A stretch of DNA of 64,000 nucleotides from Pseudarthrobacter sp. (GCA_031178005.1 JAPSJV010000009.1:1-64000); one strand, 5' to 3'. Counted from the first letter of the stretch, positions 20,662 through 29,895 are shown. The notes: a model not told the origin generated them from the sequence alone. Numbers and translations: made by a program.

Positions 20662-21234
20662 ATGTCTGAGCAGAAGCTTGCCGCAGAAGTCCGCACCGAA
20701 TTCGGCAAGGGCTTTGCCCGCCGCGCCCGCGCAGCCGGCCGCATCCCCGCCGTCATCTACGGCCACGGCGAAGAGCCCATCCACATCACGCTGCCGGCCA
20801 AGTCCACCACGCTGGCCGTCCGCGTCGCCAACGCCCTGCTGTCCCTGGACGTTGACGGTGAAGAGCACCTGGCCCTGGTCAAGGACATCCAGCGCGATCC
20901 GATCAAGCAGATCATCGAGCACATCGACCTCCTGACCGTCCGCAAGGGCGAGAAGGTCACCGTGGAGATCTCCGTGCACCTGGTTGGCGAACTGGCTCCG
21001 GGCACCACCCACAACCTGGAACTCACCACCATCTCGGTTGAGGCCGACGCCACCGAGCTGCCTACGTCCATCGACGTCAGCATCGAAGGCCGCACCGCCG
21101 GCGAGCACATTCACGCTTCGGACCTGCCGCTGCCCAAGGGCACCGTCCTGCTGACCGACGCCGACGCCCTCGTTGTGAACATCTCCGAGGCCCACGTGGC
21201 CGAGGAAGAGACTGCAGAAGCCGCAGCCGAGTAG
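20662..21234 (+). CDS. rplY: 50S ribosomal protein L25/general stress protein Ctc
   Basis: 190-residue long form of L25 (CTC type) that binds 5S rRNA. The N-terminal L25 domain has EVRTEFGKGFARRARAAGRIPAVIYG; the C-terminal TL5/CTC beta domain runs from about residue 95 and ends in an acidic EEETAEAAAE tail typical of actinobacteria. The ATG follows AAGGAG by 7 bases. Positioned between prs and pth, as in many Gram-positive genomes. Confidence 0.95.
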   Translation: MSEQKLAAEVRTEFGKGFARRARAAGRIPAVIYGHGEEPIHITLPAKSTTLAVRVANALLSLDVDGEEHLALVKDIQRDPIKQIIEHIDLLTVRKGEKVTVEISVHLVGELAPGTTHNLELTTISVEADATELPTSIDVSIEGRTAGEHIHASDLPLPKGTVLLTDADALVVNISEAHVAEEETAEAAAE

Positions 21235-21283
21235 TCTGTTTGGTTTAGCTGCCGGCTCATTGGCAATGAGCCTTCAGCCGGCG

Positions 21284-21316
21284 GCAATGGCCGGGTCCCA
21301 TGGGCCCGGCCATTGC
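21284..21316 (+). terminator. Terminator after rplY
   Basis: A perfect 12-bp GC-rich stem (21284-21295 with 21305-21316) with a 9-base loop is followed by TTTGCCCGTTTT. A second, weaker palindrome (GCCGGCT with AGCC/GCCGGC) precedes it at 21250-21281. Confidence 0.72.
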
Positions 21317-21355
21317 TTTGCCCGTTTTCCGCCGCCCGACTCTTAGGATTGATCC

Positions 21356-21940
21356 ATGACTGACACCTGGCTGATTGTGGGACTCGGTAATCCCGGTTCC
21401 GAGTACAGCGGCAACCGCCACAACGTAGGCCAGATGGTGCTTGATGAGCTGGCTGCCCGTGTTGGCGGAAAATTCAAAAGCCATAAGGCCCGGGCCCAGG
21501 TACTGGAAGGGCGTCTTGGCATCGGCGGACCCAGGATCGTGCTGGCCAAACCGATGACTTACATGAATGTCTCCGGCGGACCGGTTGCCGGGCTTGCCAG
21601 GTTCTACGACATCGCTGCTGATCATGTGGTGGCCGTGCATGACGAAATCGACATTCCCTTTAACACCGTAAAGCTGAAGATCGGCGGGGGAGAGGGTGGA
21701 CATAACGGGTTGCGAGACATCTCCAAGGCGCTTGCCACCAAGGACTACTTCCGCGTCCGTGTGGGTGTGGGACGTCCGCCCGGCCGCATGGAAACAGCCG
21801 ACTACGTCCTCCGGGACTTTGGCGGCCAGGAGAAGAAAGAGCTGCCATTCCTGCTGGACGAGTCGGCCGACGCCGTCGAGCTCCTGGTCCGCGAAGGGTT
21901 GCTGGCCGCCCAGCAGAAGTTCCACCCCGCAAAAGTGTGA
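21356..21940 (+). CDS. pth: Peptidyl-tRNA hydrolase
   Basis: Recycles tRNA from prematurely released peptidyl-tRNA. The protein begins TDTWLIVGLGNPGSEYSGNRHNVG, where the catalytic His sits in NRHNVG, and continues with KPMTYMNVSGGPV and VVAVHDEIDIPF; the GGGEGGHNGLRD loop is present. 194 residues, normal length. Downstream, 102 bases later, the tandem LuxR regulators begin on the same strand. Confidence 0.96.
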   Translation: MTDTWLIVGLGNPGSEYSGNRHNVGQMVLDELAARVGGKFKSHKARAQVLEGRLGIGGPRIVLAKPMTYMNVSGGPVAGLARFYDIAADHVVAVHDEIDIPFNTVKLKIGGGEGGHNGLRDISKALATKDYFRVRVGVGRPPGRMETADYVLRDFGGQEKKELPFLLDESADAVELLVREGLLAAQQKFHPAKV

Positions 21941-22042
21941 CTGACTTTCCTGTAACTGACGGCGGTTCCGGGGTAACCTACACCTAGGCGTGGGGGGAAC
22001 AAAGTCTTCGTCCTCCCTGCAGTACGTTTAGGGACGAGTCGA

Positions 22043-24787
22043 ATGTCAGTCGAACCACTCAACTGGGGACGTGGGGCTACTCAGCCATCCGTGCTGCCTT
22101 CCACGGCGGCGGGACTCAGCAGCGACGGCCAGCGATGGTCCGTTGCCGCACGCGGCCCCGAAGTCCAGGCCATCCAGCGTGCCCTTCGGGAGCCGGGGTC
22201 CGTTGGTGTTGCACTCACCGGCGCGCGGGGAATGGGCAAATCCTCGCTGGCCAGAGCGGCCGTTGCCGAGCTGGGGCCGGACATTTATGCCCTCCAGTTG
22301 CGCAGCAACCTCGCAGGTTCACGCACACCGTATGGCTGCCTTTCCTTCCTGCTGGCCCGGTTGCCGGCGTCGGCCATGGCCTCACCTACCTCGATCCTGC
22401 AGGGAATTACGGCCCTGATCCGGGAGGACGCGGCAGGCCGGGAGTGCGTCATTACGCTCGATTCCGCGGCCGACATCGATGCCATGAGTTCCGGCGTCCT
22501 GCTTAACATCATGCTGACGGGAACGGCCCGGATTGTCGCGATAGCCCCGGAAGCAGGCGCCCTTCCTGCCGATTTCCATTGGCTGCTCAGTGAGCGGCGG
22601 CTGACGGAAATCCGTCTGGAAAACCTCAACGAACTCCAGACGCGGCAGGTCCTGGTATCCCTCCTGGGCCACCGGGTTGCCTCCTCGCTGGTCCATACAT
22701 ACCACTCCATCATCGGCGGCAATCCGCTGCTGCTGCGGGCCTTGGTATCTGAACAGCTCCAATGCGGGAACCTGGTGCTCTCTGACGCCGTCTGGACCCT
22801 GCAGGACAAGGTGGTGCTTTCCGGAGCCACCAGCCTGGAGGACATTGTGCGGTCCCGTTGGGCGAGGGAACGTCCCCAATGCCGTGAGGTCATCGAGATG
22901 CTGGCATGCTCCCGCCGCATCCCGCTGGTTAAGCTCACCGGCCTCTTCGGCGCGGACACCATAGCGGACATGGAGGACGCCGGCGAGATTGTCGTTGGGA
23001 CCAGCGACGCGCGGTGGGTGACACTCCAGGCCCGCTACCTTGGCGAAGTCGTCAGGTCCTGGCTGAGCATTGCACGGCAGCGGGAACTGCGGAGCCGCCT
23101 GCTGGACGGCCAGGAGCCGGATATCTCGGCGATGTCCCATGAAGACCTCTTGGATTTCGCTGCCTGGACCCGGGACTGCGAGGCTGACCTTGAGCCCGGA
23201 CTTGCCGTCGCCGCCGCGGAGGCCGCCGTTCAACTGTTTGATCCGCGGTTTGCCCTTTCCTGCCTGGAAGATGTGGTCGAAGCGGATCCCGAATGGGTCG
23301 CTGCGCAACGACACAAGGCCGCGGCCTACCTGTTGCTTGATCTTCCGGACCAGGCCTGGGCGGCACTCGAAGCTGTTCCTGCCACCCGTTCGGCGACTTT
23401 GCCGCCGTTGGAGCTGGCACTTCTGGCAGAGGTCCGCTGCCGGGTAGCGTCCTGGCTTCCGGACCGCTGTGCGCAGGTCCCTGAAATCCTGCGGCAGGCA
23501 CGGCAACAGTTGGGACTGGACAAAGCCGGGGCTCCGGCTCCCGCTTGGCCATCAGCCTTGGCCGCGGCCGGAAACCGGCTGAAATTCGCCGAGTTTGAAT
23601 ACAAGGCCTTTATGGGCGATTTTGCCTCCATGGTTCCGGAACTTGAACAGGCAGCGGATCCCAGGAGTACGGCGGATCCTTGGTTCCGTACGCATTCATC
23701 GATGATCCTGATGACAGCACTTTCCATCACCGGCCGGGAAGCGGACGCCCTGGACCTGATGCGGACCCTGGGCGGACAGCTTACCGATTTCGCCCACGTT
23801 GCGGGTCTGCGTGAAAGCTATTCGATGCACCGCTTCCATGTCCTCCTGCTCGCGGGTGAATGGCGCCGGTGCCTTGAGGTGGCCAGGCCCGCTACCGATA
23901 GGCCGGTTTTCCTGCTGCCCCAGCAGGCGGCATTGCCCGAGCTGCTGACCGGGATTTCGTACGTTTATGCGGGCCGGGGCTCTGCGGGGTTGGATCCCTT
24001 GCTCTCAGCCATAGCCCAGCTGGAGCCCAGGGCTGGAAAGCATATGCTGCGGGAAGCCTATGCCGCTACTGCCTTGGCCTACGCACAGCAGGGCAACGCC
24101 ATCCAATCCAGGTTCTATCTGGACCGCCTGGCCAAACTTTCGGGGCCTTGCCCGTTTGTTTCCATGTGCGTGATTGAGTTTTGTTCCCTCGTGGCGATGC
24201 GCTGGCTCAATGATCCTTCAGCAGCCGGACTCCTGGAGGATTCGGCCCGTGAGGACATTGCCAAAGGACGTTTCACCCGGGCAGGCATCAGCTTGCTCGC
24301 GGCCACGGTTAATGGGACGGACCAGCAGTTTTCCTTGTTGGAAGAGGTTGCCAGGCACCGGCAGGGGCCTCTTGCGGACATATCCCTCTTCGTGGCCACC
24401 GGCAGCCGGGACCGCGATGCCAAGGTACTCCTGAAGGCAGCCGAACGTGCGGCAGGGCTGGAACTGGATGCGGTAGAGGCGCGCTGCGCTGCAGTGGCCT
24501 TGGATTTCGCCCGTGAATCCGGCGACACTTTATCAGCCAGGGCCGCCCAGGCGCGCCTGGACCGAGCGTCGGCCAGCCTGGCCGCCCTGCCGATTGTCCC
24601 CAAGAGCGGGAATCCGCTGTTAACCGGACGGGAGCGCCAGGTAGCGCGGCTGGCCCTGGGCGGGGCCACCAACCGCGAGATTGCCGAAGAAATGGGCGTC
24701 TCCGTCAGGACAGTGGAAGGGCATCTGTACCAGGTGTTCACTAAGCTCGGAGTTACATCACGGGGTGATCTTCCTGGACTCGTTTAG
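22043..24787 (+). CDS. Large ATPase-LuxR (LAL-like) transcriptional regulator 1
   Basis: 914-residue regulator. An AAA/STAND-like ATPase domain at the N-terminus has Walker A GARGMGKSS near residues 54-62. The expected Walker B reads VITLDSAADID and lacks the usual second acidic residue. The middle 550 residues are Ala/Leu-rich helical repeats of the tetratricopeptide kind. The C-terminal 65 residues form a LuxR helix-turn-helix: LLTGRERQVARLALGG, TNREIAEEMGVSVRTVEGHLY, TKLGVTSR. It is the first of two adjacent paralogues; the second starts within its last codons. Such proteins integrate a signal through the ATPase/TPR part, but the signal and targets are unknown here. Confidence 0.88.
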   Translation: MSVEPLNWGRGATQPSVLPSTAAGLSSDGQRWSVAARGPEVQAIQRALREPGSVGVALTGARGMGKSSLARAAVAELGPDIYALQLRSNLAGSRTPYGCLSFLLARLPASAMASPTSILQGITALIREDAAGRECVITLDSAADIDAMSSGVLLNIMLTGTARIVAIAPEAGALPADFHWLLSERRLTEIRLENLNELQTRQVLVSLLGHRVASSLVHTYHSIIGGNPLLLRALVSEQLQCGNLVLSDAVWTLQDKVVLSGATSLEDIVRSRWARERPQCREVIEMLACSRRIPLVKLTGLFGADTIADMEDAGEIVVGTSDARWVTLQARYLGEVVRSWLSIARQRELRSRLLDGQEPDISAMSHEDLLDFAAWTRDCEADLEPGLAVAAAEAAVQLFDPRFALSCLEDVVEADPEWVAAQRHKAAAYLLLDLPDQAWAALEAVPATRSATLPPLELALLAEVRCRVASWLPDRCAQVPEILRQARQQLGLDKAGAPAPAWPSALAAAGNRLKFAEFEYKAFMGDFASMVPELEQAADPRSTADPWFRTHSSMILMTALSITGREADALDLMRTLGGQLTDFAHVAGLRESYSMHRFHVLLLAGEWRRCLEVARPATDRPVFLLPQQAALPELLTGISYVYAGRGSAGLDPLLSAIAQLEPRAGKHMLREAYAATALAYAQQGNAIQSRFYLDRLAKLSGPCPFVSMCVIEFCSLVAMRWLNDPSAAGLLEDSAREDIAKGRFTRAGISLLAATVNGTDQQFSLLEEVARHRQGPLADISLFVATGSRDRDAKVLLKAAERAAGLELDAVEARCAAVALDFARESGDTLSARAAQARLDRASASLAALPIVPKSGNPLLTGRERQVARLALGGATNREIAEEMGVSVRTVEGHLYQVFTKLGVTSRGDLPGLV

Positions 24788-27398
24788 GGACAGGAAAGCC
24801 GGATCCGCTACCCGGACCGCATGGCGGATTATGGCCGGACGGCGGGAGGCGATGGACCGCGCAGGCGGCCTCATGGGGGGACGTATTCCGCAGGCTGTTT
24901 TTGTGATGGCCGGCCCAGGTGTCGGCAAGTCCGTGTTCCTTGATGCCGTGACGGAGCGGCTCTCTGCGGCCACCATCATTGAGCGTATCCACGGGAGCCC
25001 CTCACTCAAACACGTTCCCTTTGGCATACTCGCTCCTTACACATCCGGGCTGGTCGGTGAGGAAGCAGCCTCGCCCATAGCGGTATTGCGTTCTGTATGG
25101 ACCCATTTCCAGCAGCTGAAGGGCGGGCGGGAAGGGCCATTGGTCCTGGTGGTGGATGACGCCCACCATGTGGATGAGTCCAGCGCTGCCATCCTCGTGG
25201 AGATGGTCGCGGCCGGATGGTCCAGTGTGATGGTGGCCGCCCGTCCCCGGCCCGGGCTGCCGCAACCGCTGAACCAATTGTGGTATGACGGCCTGGCGGA
25301 GCGGATCGACCTCCACCCGCTGGATCACCACCAGCTGGCAGAAGCACTGTCAACCTCACTCGAATCCACAGTTCCCGCTTCTGTCACCGATGCGTTCTGG
25401 CGGGCCACTGAAGGTAACCCGCTGTTGGTTGGCTGCCTGCTGAAGGATGCCAGAAGCGGAGGCACTCTGGTGAAGCGCAACGGGCTGTGGCACCTGGACG
25501 GGGAACTGCCGTGGGACGGGCCCGAACTGTCCTCCCAGGTTGGGCGGGATGTTGCGAGACGTTCTGCCGATGAGCAGGAAGCGTTGCGGCTTATTGCTTT
25601 GGCCGGGCCGGTGAACCGCAGGGCCATCGAGGAACTCTACGGGGCGGAGGTTGTGCGGGAGTTGATTGACCAGCATCTGGTAATTGACAATGGCGCCCAC
25701 CCGGTTGAGCTCCAGGTCCGCCACCCCATTGTGGGGGAAGCAGTCCGGACTCAGATCAGTGTCTCCAGGAGCCTGCACCTGCGGTTGAAGCTGGAACAGG
25801 GACCGGGGATTCAGGCCGCAAGTGACGATGCCCATCTCAGGAACGTCGAATGGGCGCTTGACTGCGGCCAACCCGTGATGGACGCGGACCTCTTGCGTGC
25901 TGCCGCTACCGCACTGAAGTCAGAAAGAAGCCTGGCCGCCGTGCGGTTGGCAGGGCGGATTGCCGATGGCCCCAGCGGGCCCTTGGCGCGTGCGGTCTCG
26001 GCAAGGGCCCGCTTTAATGCGGGCGACCACGCTGCAGCCCGGACACTGCTGGAAGATGTCTGGACCGGGCTGGGACCGCAGGAGTCGATCGCTGCCGCCA
26101 TGCTGCGCGCTTCATCCTGCATGGCCGGAGGGGTGGGGCTGGAGCCTTTCCTCGAACAAAGTGTCCATGTGCCCGCCGGGATGGACATTTCACAGGCCCG
26201 GACCATGGCCCTGGCGGCCAGCGGTAGTATGCCCGGTAGCCAAGGTATTCAGGAGGACCCGGCAGCAACCCTCCTTGAGCAAGCCTTTGCCGCTGAGAAG
26301 CTGGCCGACTCGGGCAAACTCCAGGAGGCGCTGGACTTCGTCGTTCAGGCCGCGGCCGCAGCACCGGCCATGGACAACACACTCTTCTTTTTCGAAGAAT
26401 TCGTACTGTTCCGGGCCGTCAACATTTACCTCGCCATGGGCGAATGGGCTGCGGCGGAACGTGAGCTGGACGGCTACTGTGAGCGCCACGGCGGCGCGCT
26501 CCGGCATTTTGAAGGCACAGTGGAAGCACTGCGCGGTTACCTGTCCATCCGGCAGGGAAAAATTGAGCGCGCTTACCGCACGCTCCTTCCTGCTGTGGAA
26601 TCACTTCGGAATGTCGATCCGCTGCAGCTGTACCGGTTCTCCGCGTGCCTTGCCCTCTACACGGCTGCACGGTTGGCAGACACTGCGCAGGCGCGTCGCC
26701 TGGCCATGGAGATTGCTGACATCCGCCATCTAGACCGTCCCGCAACGGGGCTGAGGGCGGCGGCCTATGTCAGCGCTGCCAATGAATATCTGGACGGGGA
26801 CGGGAAAGGCCTCGCCGCGCTGCATGAACATTGCACCAGAAACGAGGTTTCCGTCAGGCCTGCGGTGCTGCTCGAATGTATGCTCCTCTGTACCGAACTT
26901 GGTGACGAAACCCAGATGAATTCCCTTGCGGTTGTCGCAGCAGGGATGGACGGCCGTTGGGCGGCGGCTGTCGCCGGACTTGCCCGGCAGTGTCTGTCCG
27001 GTGATGCGGACGGCCTGATGGAAGCGGCCAAGGAGCTGAACGCCGACGGGTTTGTGAATCTGGCACGTGAGGCCTATGTCCGGGCCGGAATCCTGCTCCA
27101 GGGAGCGGGTGACACTCGCCGGTACCGGCAGTCGGTGAGCCTGCGGGAGAAATGCGATGACATCCTCGGCCTGAGATCAGTGGGCGGTGAGGCATCACCC
27201 GCGCCCGGCATCCGGTTGACGCGACGTGAACGCGACATAGCCGGGCTTGCCGCGCAGGGATTGTCGGATAAGGACATCGCCCAACGTCTGATGGTCTCTG
27301 TCCGGACCGTAGAAGGCCATCTCTACCGAACCTATGTAAAGCTCGGCGTCCGAGGACGCGACGAGCTCCTGCCGGTGCTGCCCAGGGCGGCCCGCTAG
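24765..27398 (+). CDS. Large ATPase-LuxR (LAL-like) transcriptional regulator 2
   Basis: About 877 residues if the GTG overlapping the end of regulator 1 is used; ATG at 24831 is the alternative and would remove 22 residues before the ATPase domain. Walker A is MAGPGVGKS and Walker B is LVLVVDDAHHVDESS, both canonical, unlike regulator 1. A TPR-like helical region follows, and the C-terminus is a LuxR helix-turn-helix: RLTRRERDIAGLAAQG, SDKDIAQRLMVSVRTVEGHLYR, VKLGVRGR. The 23-base overlap suggests translational coupling and a working pair. Function unassigned. Confidence 0.85.
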   Translation: MIFLDSFRDRKAGSATRTAWRIMAGRREAMDRAGGLMGGRIPQAVFVMAGPGVGKSVFLDAVTERLSAATIIERIHGSPSLKHVPFGILAPYTSGLVGEEAASPIAVLRSVWTHFQQLKGGREGPLVLVVDDAHHVDESSAAILVEMVAAGWSSVMVAARPRPGLPQPLNQLWYDGLAERIDLHPLDHHQLAEALSTSLESTVPASVTDAFWRATEGNPLLVGCLLKDARSGGTLVKRNGLWHLDGELPWDGPELSSQVGRDVARRSADEQEALRLIALAGPVNRRAIEELYGAEVVRELIDQHLVIDNGAHPVELQVRHPIVGEAVRTQISVSRSLHLRLKLEQGPGIQAASDDAHLRNVEWALDCGQPVMDADLLRAAATALKSERSLAAVRLAGRIADGPSGPLARAVSARARFNAGDHAAARTLLEDVWTGLGPQESIAAAMLRASSCMAGGVGLEPFLEQSVHVPAGMDISQARTMALAASGSMPGSQGIQEDPAATLLEQAFAAEKLADSGKLQEALDFVVQAAAAAPAMDNTLFFFEEFVLFRAVNIYLAMGEWAAAERELDGYCERHGGALRHFEGTVEALRGYLSIRQGKIERAYRTLLPAVESLRNVDPLQLYRFSACLALYTAARLADTAQARRLAMEIADIRHLDRPATGLRAAAYVSAANEYLDGDGKGLAALHEHCTRNEVSVRPAVLLECMLLCTELGDETQMNSLAVVAAGMDGRWAAAVAGLARQCLSGDADGLMEAAKELNADGFVNLAREAYVRAGILLQGAGDTRRYRQSVSLREKCDDILGLRSVGGEASPAPGIRLTRRERDIAGLAAQGLSDKDIAQRLMVSVRTVEGHLYRTYVKLGVRGRDELLPVLPRAAR

Positions 27399-27821
27399 AG
27401 TCCCGGTTTCCACTGGGACTATTCGTCGCGCGTCGGCAACGAAAAAACCAAGTACTGCTGGATTTTGATCTGCAAAAAACAAGTACCGGGTACTCGTGCC
27501 GTTGTGCCTGCTGCACGGAAGACTGGAAAAGCACCGGCCCCACAGCCCTGAACGGGTTCCCTTGGGCGGGTGCGGACCCGTCCGTGACGCCAAGGGCGCC
27601 CGACGCACAAGCCACCCGGCCCTGATGGACCGGGAACTGGACGGGGCCGGCGGCGTCAGAGTCTTCTGAGACCGAGACTCTCCCCCCAGCCGTCGCCGGC
27701 CCCCTTAACCTTCGCGGCCATCATGATTCACTGCGTAACTCCCGAAGAGTACGACGGCGGAGCTCCCGCCGCCATCCCGTGGGACAATTGAATGTCTTCC
27801 AACGGCACCAAGGAGTTCGTT
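27399..27821 (+). other. Hairpin-rich intergenic region, possible structured RNA
   Basis: No convincing gene in 423 bases. It opens with a 6-bp hairpin right after the regulator 2 stop (27399-27404 with 27415-27420). Three consecutive stem-loops follow: 27559-27565 with 27590-27596, enclosing an inner GGGT/ACCC stem; a 7-bp stem 27616-27622 with 27644-27650, nested in GACGC/GCGTC (27602-27606 with 27653-27657); and a 7-bp stem 27658-27664 with 27675-27681, followed by six C residues. A 22-codon frame (27723-27791) has no ribosome binding site. The region could hold a small RNA, an attenuator for sufS, or decayed coding sequence. Confidence 0.4.
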
Positions 27822-29147
27822 TTGGCCCTCGTTACCACCCCTGCCACGCTGGCGCATGCAGCCGCCGACCTTGATAACGCCGAGGTACTGCGGATCAGGA
27901 ACGATTTTCCTGCGTTGCAGCAAACCGTTAATGGCCAGCCGCTGGTCTATCTTGATTCCGGCGCCACCTCGCAGAATCCCATCAGCGTGATGGAAGCGGA
28001 GCAGGAGTTCTATGAACAACGCAACGCCGCCGTCCACCGTGGCGCCCACCACCTGGCAGTAGAGGCTACGGACGCCTTCGAGGATGCACGGCAGACCATC
28101 GCGGACTTTATGTCGGCCGGTTATGAAGAAACCGTTTGGACGTCCAACGCCACGGAAGGCCTGAACCTGGTCTCCTACGCTTTGTCCAACGCCGCCCTTT
28201 GGGCTGCACAGGGCAGGGGAGACGAACGGCTCCGGGCCTTGGCCGTTGGTCCCGGAGATGAGATTGTGGTCACGGAAATGGAGCACCACGCCAACCTCAT
28301 TCCGTGGCAGGAGTTGGCGTTCCGGACCGGGGCCACGCTCCGCTACATACCCGTTGACGAATCCGGCAGCCTGTTGATGGATGAAGCGGCCCGTATTGTG
28401 GGTCCCAAAACCAAGGTCCTGGCCTTCACCCATGCATCCAATGTCCTGGGTACCATCAACCCGGTTGCCGAACTCGTGGCGCTGGCGCGGGGGGCCGGAG
28501 CGCTCGCCGTGCTGGATGCCTGCCAGTCCGCGCCGCACCTGCCCTTGGACGTCAAAGCGCTTGACGTCGATTTTGCCGTCTTCTCCGGCCACAAGATGCT
28601 GGCTCCGACGGGGATCGGCGTGCTGTACGGCAAGCAGGAGCTCCTGGACGTGTTGCCGCCCTTCCTGACCGGCGGTTCCATGATCACCACTGTCACCATG
28701 GAACGCGCCGAGTATCTGCCCGCACCGCAGCGCTTCGAAGCCGGGACCCAGCGCATCTCGCAGGCCGTGGCGCTGGCTGCCGCCGCCAACTACCTAAATG
28801 AGACCGGGCTGGACAGGATCCACCGGTGGGAGGCCCACTTGGGTCAGCGAATGGTGACGGGGCTCCAGCAGATCCCTGGCATCCGGGTGCTTGGCCCTGC
28901 CGCAGGGCAGGACAGAATCGGGCTTGCTGCATTCGATGTGGACGGCGTGCACGCCCACGACGTCGGACAGTTCCTGGACTCGCGCGGCATCGCCGTCCGG
29001 GTGGGGCACCACTGCGCACAGCCGCTGCACCGCCGCTTCGGGCTGACTGCCACAACGCGCGCCAGTGCGTACCTCTACAACACCACTGCCGACGTCGACG
29101 CTTTCCTGGATGCCGTTTCCGGCGTCCGGTCCTATTTCCGTGTGTAA
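27822..29147 (+). CDS. sufS: SufS-type cysteine desulfurase
   Basis: PLP enzyme of the group II cysteine desulfurases; it takes sulfur from cysteine and hands it to SufU for Fe-S cluster or thio-cofactor synthesis. Visible are LVYLDSGATSQNP, the HHANLIPWQE motif, the Schiff-base lysine in FSGHKMLAPTGIG, and the persulfide cysteine in VRVGHHCAQPLHRRFG. TTG at 27822 is preferred because AAGGAG lies 6 bases upstream; ATG at 27792 is in frame but has no such site. 441 residues. Followed after 9 bases by sufU. Confidence 0.92.
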   Translation: MALVTTPATLAHAAADLDNAEVLRIRNDFPALQQTVNGQPLVYLDSGATSQNPISVMEAEQEFYEQRNAAVHRGAHHLAVEATDAFEDARQTIADFMSAGYEETVWTSNATEGLNLVSYALSNAALWAAQGRGDERLRALAVGPGDEIVVTEMEHHANLIPWQELAFRTGATLRYIPVDESGSLLMDEAARIVGPKTKVLAFTHASNVLGTINPVAELVALARGAGALAVLDACQSAPHLPLDVKALDVDFAVFSGHKMLAPTGIGVLYGKQELLDVLPPFLTGGSMITTVTMERAEYLPAPQRFEAGTQRISQAVALAAAANYLNETGLDRIHRWEAHLGQRMVTGLQQIPGIRVLGPAAGQDRIGLAAFDVDGVHAHDVGQFLDSRGIAVRVGHHCAQPLHRRFGLTATTRASAYLYNTTADVDAFLDAVSGVRSYFRV

Positions 29148-29156
29148 GGAACCTGC

Positions 29157-29606
29157 ATGAGCCTGGATCAGCTGTACCAGCAGATAATTCTTGACCATGC
29201 CAAGGTCCGGCATGGCAGCGGCCTGGCGGAGGCTGAGGTGCCGGAAGGCGCCTCGTGCGGGCAATCGCACCAACTGAACCCCGTCTGCGGGGACGAAGTG
29301 ACGTTGCGGGTCGCGGTCAAGGACGGCACCGTGTCCCAGATTTCCTGGGACGGCGCGGGATGCTCGATTTCAATGGCGTCGGCGTCGGTCCTTAGCGACA
29401 TGGCCGAGGGGATGACCGTCGAGGAGCTGAAGTCTGTGATCGGGACGTTCCGTGAGGTCCTGAGGTCCCGGGGCAAGATTGCGGCCGACCCCGAAATCCT
29501 TGGCGATGCCGCCGCCTTTGAAGGTGTGGCCCGCTACGCGGCCCGGGTGAAGTGCGCGATGATCTCGTGGGTCGCCGCAGAGGATGCGCTCACCCAAGCC
29601 TCATAA
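29157..29606 (+). CDS. sufU: SufU-type sulfur acceptor / Fe-S assembly protein
   Basis: 149-residue zinc-dependent partner that accepts persulfide sulfur from SufS. The metal ligands are present: Cys and Asp in NPVCGDEVTL, Cys in GAGCSISMASASVLSDM and Cys in VKCAMISWVAAEDAL. The insertion characteristic of SufU versus IscU lies between the second and third cysteines. It shares a transcript with the desulfurase; the scaffold genes sufBCD are not in this window. Confidence 0.93.
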   Translation: MSLDQLYQQIILDHAKVRHGSGLAEAEVPEGASCGQSHQLNPVCGDEVTLRVAVKDGTVSQISWDGAGCSISMASASVLSDMAEGMTVEELKSVIGTFREVLRSRGKIAADPEILGDAAAFEGVARYAARVKCAMISWVAAEDALTQAS

Positions 29607-29613
29607 TCCCAAC

Positions 29614-29667
29614 TAGGTAGCAGTAACTGTCGTTTTGAGCCCTCAAAACGACAGTTACTGCTACCTA
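29614..29667. repeat. 54-base near-perfect palindrome (REP-like element or bidirectional terminator)
   Basis: Two perfect 26-base inverted arms (29614-29639 and 29642-29667) are separated by only two C residues. The arms are mixed-composition, not GC-clamped with a T tract, so this differs from the other terminators here. It sits exactly between the convergent sufU and SCO4848-like genes. The form suggests a dispersed palindromic intergenic repeat that also stops transcription from both sides. Confidence 0.85.
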
Positions 29668-29673
29668 CATGGG

Positions 29674-29892
29674 TCAGAAGAGGCCGGTCACTCCGATGAC
29701 CAGCACAGCCGCCGCCAGCACCATTGATACGGTGACCAGAACCAGGTGCACGGTCAGGAACTTCGTCGCCTTGCCGGCTGCATCCCGGGCCCGGGGGTCC
29801 TTCAGGACGCGGCGCAGGAACTGCGGCCAGACGATCAGGGACCACAACCCCGCCACGATGAGGACTACGGCGGGGAATACGGGAATCGTCAT
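29674..29892 (-). CDS. Small membrane protein, SCO4848-like
   Basis: 72 residues with two membrane helices: VFPAVVLIVAGLWSLIVW near the N-terminus and HLVLVTVSMVLAAAVLVIGV near the C-terminus. Between them is a basic cytoplasmic or external loop, PQFLRRVLKDPRARD. The layout of a Trp-Pro-x-Phe-Leu motif before the basic loop resembles a small actinobacterial family named after Streptomyces SCO4848, of unknown function. Three bases follow the DUF2505 gene stop, so the two are probably co-transcribed. Confidence 0.75.
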   Translation of the reverse strand: MTIPVFPAVVLIVAGLWSLIVWPQFLRRVLKDPRARDAAGKATKFLTVHLVLVTVSMVLAAAVLVIGVTGLF

Positions 29893-29895
29893 GGC

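Noticed and set aside
27682..27687. Six-C run suggesting the actinobacterial 6C RNA
   Set aside because: 6C RNA has C runs in the loops of two stems; here the run follows a stem, so the match is not supported.
27723..27791. 22-codon open frame directly before sufS
   Set aside because: No ribosome binding site, no recognisable sequence and expected by chance at this GC content.
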